Shown one piece after another: positions 46,934 through 54,995 of a stretch of DNA of 64,000 nucleotides. Origin of the DNA: JAJFUI01 sp963754135. GTDB taxonomy: Bacteria > Planctomycetota > Planctomycetia > Pirellulales > Thermoguttaceae. Numbering within the stretch: position 1 is the first letter of the stretch; each line of letters starts with the position of its first letter. The stretch covers positions 930,001 through 994,000 of the forward strand of contig CAVWEY010000003.1 in the NCBI GenBank assembly GCA_963754135.1, read 5' to 3'. The translations under genes and the position numbers were made by a program. The notes under the pieces are model-generated. The model searched no databases. It saw nothing but the letters and a program-made list of their open reading frames with translations, and was not told the origin of the DNA.

Positions 46934-46989
46934 TAAAAGAGCACGGCTCAAGCTCATTCCCGATCCGAGCTTGAGCACGCTCCTTTACC
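46934..46989. terminator. Hairpin after the Cys-rich gene
   Basis: GCTCAAGCTC (46946-46955) pairs exactly with 46967-46976, and the flanking TAAAAGAGC and GCTCCTTTA extend it. It begins six bases after the stop. Confidence 0.65.
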
Positions 46990-46996
46990 ACAATTT

Positions 46997-47031
46997 CAAG
47001 CGGCCCGGTCGAATATCGTCCGGGCCGCTTG
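46997..47031. terminator. Bidirectional terminator-like hairpin
   Basis: A perfect 12-base stem, CAAGCGGCCCGG with its complement, closes an 11-base loop between the convergent Cys-rich gene and cysK, with T-rich flanks on both sides. Confidence 0.7.
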
Positions 47032-47047
47032 AGGTTTCTCTGGGGGC

Positions 47048-48003
47048 TCACTCCGGGAACAGCTTGGTCGAGAGATACCGCTCGCCGAGGTCGGGCAGGA
47101 TGACCACGATCAGCCGTCCGGCGTAGTCGGGGCGGCGGGCCAATTCGAGCGCCGCCCAGGCCGCCGCCCCGGAACTGATGCCGCACAGCAAGCCCTCCAG
47201 CCGGGCGAGTTGCCGGGTGGTTTCCATCGCGTCCTCGTCGCGGACCGCGATCACCTCGTCGAGCACGGCCAGGTTCAGCACGTCGGGAATGAAGCCGGCG
47301 CCGATCCCTTGGATGGCGTGCTTGCCGGGCTCAAGCGGCTGGCCCGCCAATCGCTGGGCGATGACCGGGCTGCCGGCCGGCTCGACGGCGACCACGCGGA
47401 CGCCGGGCTTCCGGGCCTTCAGGGCCTCGCCCACGCCGGTGAGCGTGCCGCCCGTGCCCACGCCGACCACCACCGCGTCGACCGCCCCGCCGGTGTCGCG
47501 CAGATCTCTTCGGCGGTGGTGCGGCGGTGGATTTCGGGGTTGGCGGGGTTCTTGAACTGCTGCGGCATATAATAATGCCGATTGGCGGCCGCCAATTCCT
47601 CGGCCTTGCGGACGGCGCCGGGCATTCCCTCGGCGGCGGGCGTCAAGACGACCTCCGCCCCCAACGCCCGGAGCAGCCGACGCCGCTCCAGGCTCATGCT
47701 CTCGGGCATGGTCACCACGAGCTGATAGCCGCGGGCGGCGCAGACGAAGGCCAGGCCGATCCCCGTGTTGCCGCTCGTGGGCTCGACGATCACCGTCTCC
47801 GGGCCGATCAGTCCGTCGCGCTCGGCGGCCTCGATCATGGCCCGCGCGATGCGGTCCTTGACGTTCCACAACGGGTTCAGACTTTCCAGCTTGCCCGCCA
47901 CGCTGGCGGCGCAGCCCTCGGCAATCCGCCGCAATCGCACGAGCGGCGTATTGCCGATGCACTGGGTGATGTCGTCAAAAATGCATCCCGGATTGGCGGT
48001 CAT
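47048..48003 (-). CDS. cysK: Cysteine synthase (O-acetylserine sulfhydrylase); one frameshift
   Basis: The PLP enzyme makes cysteine from O-acetylserine and sulfide. CIGNTPLVRLRRI, the PLP lysine in WNVKDRIARAMI, PTSGNTGIGLAFVCA and VGVGTGGTLTGVGEALK are clear, as is CGISSGAA. The residue before VKDR is Asn in place of the common Ser. The frame breaks near 47500 just after the RRTTAEEI block. An AGGAG site precedes the ATG at 48003. It lies tail to tail with the Cys-rich gene. Confidence 0.92.
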
Positions 48004-48098
48004 GGCGTTTCTCCTGGCGGCTACGCGGATCAATAGTAGTTGGTCAGCAAGTTCGCGGATTTCCAATCTTACATCCCGCCCCTCTCCCCTCGCATTGA

Positions 48099-48177
48099 GG
48101 GTGGCACGTCCCTGAGCGCAGCGAAGGGCGTGGTTCGGCTGCCCACCACGCCCTTCGCTGCTCAGGGCGTGCCACCC
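48099..48177. repeat. Inverted repeat, variant of the GGGTGGCACG family
   Basis: The arms read GGGTGGCACG...GGGCGTGG and its near-complement. They share the ends of the element at 45333-45413 but differ inside (GAGCGCAGC in place of GAAA). Confidence 0.78.
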
Positions 48178-48340
48178 AAGGCAAAGGACGCGGGCAGAGC
48201 ATCTCAAGTTGACCATGATGCGCTTTGCGGCGAGCGTTGTCCAGGTCAGGAATCGGGCCATCTTCCGGCGGGCAGGGGACCGCTTCACCGGCGATCCCCT
48301 ATTGCCGGACCACGGGCCAAGTGGTGTAATGTCCGGGGTT

Positions 48341-48417
48341 GTAGAAGTGGCATCCTGCCGCTTCTGGTTACCGTTTGAGCATGGCGATCAGCTTAACCGA
48401 CGCGGCAAGATGCCGCG
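48341..48417. repeat. Paired GGCATCCTGCC / GGCAAGATGCC palindromes
   Basis: GTAGAAGTGGCATCCTGCCG (48341-48360) and CGCGGCAAGATGCCGCG (48401-48417) flank 40 bases just before the MmeI-like start. The family also appears at 13694-13746 and 57921-57937. Confidence 0.7.
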
Positions 48418-48427
48418 TCTACTCGGC

Positions 48428-51361
48428 ATGACCCCTCAGCAATTCATCGCCAAGTGGCGGCGGGCGAAGCTCTCGGAGCGGAGCGCCTGCCAGCAGCACT
48501 TCCTCGACCTCTGCGAGTTGCTCGACCAGCCGAAGCCCGCTGCGGCCGACCCCGACGGCACGCACTACACCTTCGAGCGGGGCGTCCGCAAGACCGGCGG
48601 CGGCCACGGCTGGGCCGACGTCTGGATGCGCGACCATTTCGGCTGGGAGTACAAGGGCCTCCACAAGGACCTGACGGCCGCCTACGGGCAGTTGCTCGAC
48701 TACCGCGAGGACCTGGAGAACCCGCCGCTGCTGGTCGTCTGCGACCTCGACCGGTTCGAGATTCACACCAACTTCACCGCCACGCGGAAGCGGGTCTATG
48801 CGTTCGACCTGGAGAGTCTCGCCCAGCCGGCCAACCTGGACACCCTGCGGAAGCTGTTTACCGAGCCGGACGCCCTGCGGCCCGACGTCCGCGCGGAGGC
48901 GATCACCCGCGACGCCGCCGAGCGGTTCGGCGACCTGGCCAAGCGGCTGCGGATGCGGCCGGGGGTGTCGGCACAGCGGGCGGCCCACTTCTTGATGAAG
49001 CTCATGTTCTGCATGTTCGGCGAGCGGATCGGACTGCTCCCGTCGAAGCTCTTTGGCCGGCTCCTGGAAACCGCCAAGGCCAACCCGGCCATGCTCACCC
49101 GGAAGCTGGAGAACCTTTTCCGGGCGATGGCCGACGGGGGCGATTTCGGCGCGGAAATGATCCCCCACTTCAACGGCGGCCTGTTCGCCGACCACGACGT
49201 CGTCCCGCTGACCGAACCGGAAATCAACATCCTCGCTTCCGTGAACGGCTCCGACTGGTCGAACGTCGAGCCGTCGATCTTCGGCACGCTTTTCGAGCGG
49301 CACTTCGACCCGGAAAAGGAGGTCCTCGTCGGCGCCCATTACACCAGCCGGGACGACATTGTGGCGCTGGTTGAGCCGGTGGTGATGGCGCCCCTCAGGC
49401 GGGAGTGGGCGGAGGTCCGCCGGCGGTGCGACGAGGAGCTGTGGCCCAAGGTACAAGCGGCTGCCCGCACCGGTAGGGTGGGACAAGCGAAGCGCGGTCC
49501 CACCTCCTCCCGCTCCTCCCGCCAGCGCAAGGCGTTTCGACCGGGCGTTGCAGGACTTCGCCGAGCGGCTGCACCACGCCACGGTGCTCGATCCGGCCTG
49601 CGGGTCGGGCAACTTCCTCTACGTGGCGATCAACCTGCTCTTGGACCTGGAAAAGGAGGTCATCGCCTACGCGGCGGGGCACGGGCTGGCCCTCTTCCCC
49701 CACGTCCGGCCGACGCAGCTCTCCGGATTGGAGATCAACCCCTTCGCCCAGCAGTTGGCCCAGGTGGTCATCTGGATCGGCTACTTGCAATGGATGCACC
49801 ACAACGGGTTCAAGCCGCCCAGCGATCCGGTTTTGGAGCCGATCGAGAGCATCCGCTGCCAAGACGCGATCCTCGACCTGTCCGACCCGGAGAACCCGAA
49901 GGAGCCGCAGTGGCCAGCGGCGGAGTTTATCGTGGGGAATCCGCCGTTCCTGGGCGGAAACAAGATTCGCGCCGGACTTCGCGACGACCGTTACCTGCGC
50001 CAACTGTTCGCGTTCTACGAGGACAGGGTGCCTGCGTATGCGGACCTGTGCTGCTATTGGTTTGAGAAGGCTCGAAAGGAGATTGAGCGGGGAGATCCTC
50101 TGCGCTGGGCTCCTCGCAACACAGGCAATTCGTGGCGGCGCAAACCGCAGGGTCCTGGAACGAATCAAGCGGAGCGGCGACATCTTTTTCGCGGAAAGCG
50201 ACCGCGATTGGATGCTCGACGGGGCAAGCGTCCATGTCTCGATGGTGGGGTTTGACCGCGGCGACGAACAAACGCGGCTGCTCGACGGTCGTGGCGTCCC
50301 CACCATCCACGCGAACCTAACCTCCGCTGCGAATGTACCACTCGCCAGGCGCATCGGTGAAAACGCGGCCCTGTGCTTTATGGGCGCGTCGAAAAAGGCG
50401 CCCTTCGAAATTCCGTCATGAGTTGGCGGCCGAGTTTCTTAAGAGCCCGAACCCCGACGGGAGGCCCAATAGCAACGTGATCAGACCGTGGTCAAACGCG
50501 ATCGAGCTGACCCGACGCCCGACACCATTGTGGATAATTGACTTCGGAAACGACACGGCCGTCGACGAGGCTGTCCGTTACGCGGATGTTTTCGCTTACG
50601 TCGAAAGGGTCGTAAAACCGGAGCGGCAAGAACGCCGCGAAAAGCGGATAAGCGAGTTCTGGTGGCGATTCGGCAGGCCTCGCGTTGATATGCGGCTTGC
50701 AATTTCGTCGCTTTCACGGTTCATCGTCACGCCCGCGGTGGGCAAGCATCGCGTCTTTGTCTGGATGCAAGATGTGTTCTTGCCCGACCAACAACTGCTC
50801 GTATTTGCCCGCTCAGACGACGTTTTTTTGGGCGTTCTGCAATCATGGGTGCATGAGATTTGGGCTCGCGCGATGGGAACCCAGGTTCGGGAGCGGGAAA
50901 GCGGGTTCCGCTACACGCCAACGAGCTGCTTCGAGACGTTCCCCCTGCCGGACTGCGTGCGGCGGCGTGACAAGAACTCGGCCGCCATCGCCGCGGTGGC
51001 GAAGAGCCTGGATGGTTTTCGGGCCCGCTGGCTCAATCCGCCGGAGTGGACCAAGACCGAAGTGCTGGAGTTTCCCGGCTCGGTCGATGGGCCGTGGGCG
51101 CGGTACGTCGTCAAGCCGGACAAGCGGGGCATCGGCACGGTCCGTTGGCCGCGGATTGTGGCGAAAGACCCCGACTGTGCGATAAGCCTCAAGAAGCGGA
51201 CGCTGACGAACCTCTACAACCAGCGGCCGGCGTGGCTGCAACTGGCCCACGAAAAGCTCGACGCCGCGGTCTTCGCCGCCTACGGCTGGGACCCGACAAT
51301 CGGCGACGAGGAACTGCTGGCCAAGCTGCTGGAGTTGAACCTGGAGCGGGCGGAGGCGTAG
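48428..51361 (+). CDS. MmeI-like single-chain restriction-methylation enzyme; three frameshifts
   Basis: The N-terminus (MTPQQFIAKW) leads to a PD-(D/E)XK nuclease core, ADVWMRDHFGWEYKG. A helical spacer follows, then the N6-adenine methylase with motif I LDPACGSGNFLYVA and motif IV IVGNPPFLGG, and a TRD with CAGLLATQAIRGGANR and SGDIFFAESDRDW. The C-terminal MmeI_C-like part ends AAYGWDPTIGDEELL. This order is that of Type IIL/IIG enzymes. Frame breaks lie near 49530, 50098 and 50412. A repeat arm (49472-49504) is inserted in frame before the methylase domain. Length about 978 residues when repaired. A TA pair follows within 65 bases. Confidence 0.86.
49472..49504. repeat. Single repeat arm inside the MmeI-like gene
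   Basis: The 33 bases match the arm of the yggS element (37473-37507 in reverse complement) without visible difference. It is translated as RVGQAKRGPT in a position that is normally a short linker. Confidence 0.82.
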
Positions 51362-51392
51362 ATCAACGTCCTTTCCGCGGTCCGTCGCGGGT

Positions 51393-51400
51393 GCTATAAT
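51393..51400 (+). promoter_or_regulatory. Extended -10 promoter of the DUF433-DUF5615 pair
   Basis: TGC directly before TATAAT (51395-51400) and 24 bases before the ATG at 51424, with AGGAGG between. The -35 is weak. The same architecture is seen at 32623-32632 before another two-gene module. Confidence 0.62.
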
Positions 51401-51423
51401 TGCACCAGTGAGGAGGTGCAGCA

Positions 51424-51645
51424 ATGGATGAGCAGAAGCTTCTTGAACGGATCACGGTCGACCCGCGGATCTTCAGCGGGAAGCCGATAATCCGCGGGCG
51501 GCGGCTTGCCGTGGAGCACGTCTTGGGAATGCTTGCCGCCGGAGACACGTTCGAGACGATTCTGGAGGGCTACCCTTGGCTCGAGCTAGAGGATTTGCGG
51601 GCCTGCCTGGTCTACGCGGCGGGTCGTAGGGCACGAACGGATTGA
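51424..51645 (+). CDS. DUF433 antitoxin
   Basis: The 73-residue protein has the DUF433 pattern: ITVDPRIFSGKPIIRGRRLAVEHVLGML, a winged helix-turn-helix-like DNA-binding fold, then GDTFETILEGYPWLELEDL. DUF433 proteins are the antitoxin half of pairs with DUF5615 PIN-like toxins. It has a strong AGGAGG site and an extended -10 promoter, and lies 24 bases before its partner. Confidence 0.88.
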   Translation: MDEQKLLERITVDPRIFSGKPIIRGRRLAVEHVLGMLAAGDTFETILEGYPWLELEDLRACLVYAAGRRARTD

Positions 51646-51669
51646 ACCCCTGCTGATCGAGTCGGGGCG

Positions 51670-52020
51670 ATGAAGGTTCTCTTGGACAGTTGCGTCTGGG
51701 GAAAGGCCCGCGCGGAACTTGCGGCGGCGGGCCACGACGCAGTCTGGGCCGGCGACTGGTCGCGCGATCCGGGGGACGAGGAGATACTCGCCCGGGCCCA
51801 CGCCGAAGGGCGCGTCCTCGTGACCCTGGACAAGGACTTTGGGGAGTTGGCCGTGCTCCGCGGGCTGCCGCACGGCGGCATCGTGAGGCTGGTCAATATC
51901 TCGGCCCACGAGCAAGCCGCCGTGTGCCTGCGAGTTCTCGCCCTGCACGGACTTGAACTTGCCTCGGGCGCGATCGTTACCGCCGAGCCTGGCCGGCTGC
52001 GAATCCGGCTCCCGGAGTGA
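51670..52020 (+). CDS. DUF5615 PIN-like toxin
   Basis: The 116-residue protein begins MKVLLDSCVW, with VTLDKDFGELA and GIVRLVNIS typical of the DUF5615 PIN-like fold (first Asp in LLDS, later Asp pair in TLDKDF). Such proteins are predicted RNases paired with DUF433 antitoxins. Both genes are intact, and the order antitoxin-toxin is the usual one. Confidence 0.85.
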   Translation: MKVLLDSCVWGKARAELAAAGHDAVWAGDWSRDPGDEEILARAHAEGRVLVTLDKDFGELAVLRGLPHGGIVRLVNISAHEQAAVCLRVLALHGLELASGAIVTAEPGRLRIRLPE

Positions 52021-52071
52021 CTGAGAAGCAAGCAAGACAGTCCGCCAGTCGAACTCTACGCCAGTAAACGC

Positions 52072-54995
52072 TCACAGTTCCGCCGGGCCGGATTCCTTCA
52101 AGGGCAGATCGGCGGCCGGCTTCTTCGGCGCGGGCGGCACCGCCGGCGGCTTGCCCTCCAGCAGCGTCCGCAGCAGACCGAAGAGGACTTCGTAGCGGGC
52201 CTTCACCGCGGCGTCCGGCTCGATCATCCAGGTCTCGCCCAACCGCGTGTCGTTCCACAGCGACCCGAAGCCCACGGCCATGACCGAGCCTTTGCCGTAT
52301 TGCACGGTGGCGGCGACGGGGAGCTTGTCGAGCCTGGCCAGGGGCTGCCCGCCGGCGACTTCCCAGGCCGACTCGACTTCGACCAGGGCCGTTTGCCCGA
52401 CGGTGCTCAACTTGCCCATCCACGGCTTGTTGCGCCGAACCGATAATCCAAACGGCTCCAGCAGCACGTTGGCCGTGGATTGGGCGTTCTCCGGCGTGTC
52501 GATCACCAACAGCTTGCCGCCGCCGCGGACGTACTCCACCAGCCGTCCGATCCACGGCGAACGGAACCCTCGCCGACGGAATTCCTCCGGCTGCTCCGGC
52601 GGCATCCGGTTGGGGCAGATCACCACCAGGGCGTCGCCGGAGAAGGCCTCGTCGCCTTCCTTGCGGATCGTGTAGCAGCCGATGCGGGGAATCCACGCCT
52701 CCAGCATCCCGTAGCCCTTGTCGTTGTCCCTGGGAAACATCCCTTTGGGCGACGGCGGGGCCGCCCTCCGGTGTTCCGCCAATTCGGCGGCCAGGAACAT
52801 CCCTTCGGCCAGCGGCACGGCGGAGGTCGTCCGGTCGATGACGACGCACGGTTGAGGGCGGAGGCAGTCGGGCGGGGGCGCGGCGGAGCGGTTTGCGGCG
52901 TTGACGGCCAGGCCGCCGGCCACCCAGCCGCACGTTCCGGCGGCCAGCAAGAGCAGCGCTCCGGAGAGTGGATTCACGATGGCGCAACGCCCCGCGACCG
53001 CGATCGCGGGGGGTGCCGCGGCATTCCCGCCCCCCGCGACCGCAGTCGTGGGGCGTTGCACCAGCCAAATTCCGGCCACTAGCGGCAGGAGTCCCAGCAG
53101 GAGCAGCCACGGCCGCGGATCGAGCCACGGATTGGCGTGGTTGAGCCACTCGATCATGCCCAGCATGATCTCGGCATGGCCGGGCTGAAACGTGCAAAAG
53201 TTGGAGAAGATCGTCGAATCGGTATAGGCCATGGCCCGGCCCTGCCCGTACCATGCCGCCCAGACCTGGATGAACGCGCCGCCGCACATCTCCGGGCAGT
53301 GCTGCGGAACGGGGTGGAAATTGTCGGCGTGGTAGTCGGGGCCCATGCTCCACAGGCCGGTGTTGACCATGGCCGCCCGGCCGTGGCTCCGGCCCGGATC
53401 GATTGAGCACGAGACGGCGAAATCCATGGGCGGCATGTGCGCGACGATGGGGTGCGGCAGCAGCGGCGGCACGTAATGCTCCTCGTCCCACGACCGGCCG
53501 AGCCCAAACAGCAGATCGTCGCGGAAGATGAAGCCCATCGGCCGGGTCACGTCGTTCATGGCGGTGGACGACCGCGAGAAGTCCGTGTGATCGCCGATCA
53601 GCAGCAGCCCGCCCCCGCGCTCGACGAACCGCGTCACCGCCTGGGCCTCTTCGGGGCTGTAGCGCTCGGTGGGGATCTTGATCACCAGCACGTCGCAGCG
53701 GGCCAAGGTCTGTTCGTCGATCTTGTCCCCCTCCAACAGCCGCGACATCTGGTAGTACTGCCCGAGGTAATCGTAAATCGCCGCGTAGTTGTAACCGGAA
53801 GCCTCGCCGAACAACGGCGGCTCGGCGAACCACTTTGTATCGTAGGGCTTGGTGGTCGGCTCCCACTTGGAATGGCGCTCGACGACCGTCACGCGGCCTC
53901 CGCGGCGGGCACCGACCGGGTTCCAGTAGATCGCCGCCGTCCAGATAGCAACCCCGAGCGCGATCAGGCCGGCGGACAGCAGAAGACGGAAGGGGGAAGG
54001 GAAAAGGCGGAAGGGGGAAGACGGCGGAGGGCTGGGTACTTCAGTGCCCAGTGAGCCTTCCGATTTGGGATTTGGGATTTGGGATTTGGGATTTCGCACG
54101 AACCGCCACGCCAGCAACACCAGCACGACCAACAGCCCCAACAGCACCCACGGCGAGAAGAAATGGTTCATCGCGTGCAAGGGTTGCGCGGGGTCGGATC
54201 GCAGCACGCGGTGCAGATAGACGGCCATCAGCAGGCCCGCCCGCACCGGCAGCCAGGCGAGCACAATGAGGGTTAGCGTCCGCAGCGTGCGGATCCAATC
54301 CCGCCACGCCGGTGCAAAACCGCAAGCGATGGTCAGCCCGCCGACGAAGAACAACAGCGTGGCCGGATCGAGCAGCAGTTCCCACGTGGCCGCCAGCCGA
54401 TGAGTCTGCCGCAGGGACTGCATCACGACAGCCGAGCCGTCGGCGGTGGCGGCGATGCCCAGCAGGCCGGCCACGCCCGCCAGCACGTCGGGCAGCGGGT
54501 AGGGCAAATCGTGGGACCGTGCGGTGTGGATGGCGTACAATTCCAGAACCAGTGCTTGGACGAGGAGGACCACGCCGGCCGTCACCGCCCCGTTGGCCAG
54601 CCAGCCGGACCACCGCTTGCGGAGCGGCAGCAGCCGCAACGCCAGGCCGAGCACGACGAGCAGCGGGGCCAGGCGATAGGGCCAGACGGCGAACCAAACG
54701 GCCGGCAGGAAGAGCAGCAACGCGGCGGCCTCCATCCGCTGCGAAACCGCGGGCGGGCGGAAAAAGGGGACAGTCCCCATTTGTGCGAAGCACCCATCGG
54801 GCCGTTCCGGCAAATGGGGACTGTCCCCTTTTCCGTCCGCAGCGGCTCATCTATCTTGCCGAGCAGAACGACCGCCGCGGCGACGGCCGCCAGGGCCGCC
54901 CAGGGATCGGCCGGATAGAAGTAGTTCAGCCCCAGCAGCCAGGAGCCTGCCAGGAGGGCCGCGCCGATCCAGAAGCGGAGGCTCATCGTCGTCAC
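52072..54995 (-). CDS. Large DUF4350-like membrane protein with several in-frame repeats; frameshift near 54800
   Basis: Two clusters of membrane segments flank soluble domains with the Rossmann-like VRGGGKLLVIDTPENAQS and CDVLVIKIPTERYSPEEA blocks of DUF4350/GldG-like proteins. The N-terminus (MTTMSLRFWIGAALLAG) is in another frame from the body; the break coincides with a repeat at 54758-54835 whose arms differ by one A in an A-run. Three repeat elements (52984-53059, 54062-54094, 54758-54835) are translated within it. The ATG overlaps the stop of the upstream large gene as ATGA. Role unknown; paired proteins of this type often sit in MoxR-type clusters, but no MoxR is seen here. Confidence 0.68.
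52984..53059. repeat. Inverted repeat CGCAACGCCCCGCGACCGC family
   Basis: Arms of about 29 bases with three mismatches, translated in frame as Ala/Val/Gly-rich peptide. The core matches 12423-12444. Confidence 0.72.
54062..54094. repeat. GATTTGG tandem heptamers in frame
   Basis: Four and a half GATTTGG units, translated on the minus strand as NPKSQIPNPKS in the 52072-54995 gene. Same unit as the element at 37009-37074. Confidence 0.75.
54758..54835. repeat. GGGGACAGTCCCCATTTG inverted repeat
   Basis: Arms 54758-54783 and 54811-54835 are reverse complements that differ only by one A in an A-run. It sits at the 5' end of the large membrane-protein gene, where that gene's frame is lost. Confidence 0.85.

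Larger units (their letters stand above)
48004..48427. other. Intergenic region with two repeat elements
   Basis: About 420 bases between cysK and the MmeI-like gene. It holds the inverted repeat at 48099-48177 and the paired palindromes at 48341-48417. The open frame upstream of 48428 is made of these repeats and is not considered coding. Confidence 0.55.

Noticed and set aside
46073..46978. 301-codon minus-strand Gln-rich frame over the Cys-rich gene
   Set aside because: It is the reverse-complement shadow of TGC-rich codons (GCA/CAG); no signal or domain.
48209..48427. N-terminal extension of the MmeI-like enzyme
   Set aside because: The in-frame extension is made of two repeat elements; the family N-terminus starts at the ATG at 48428.
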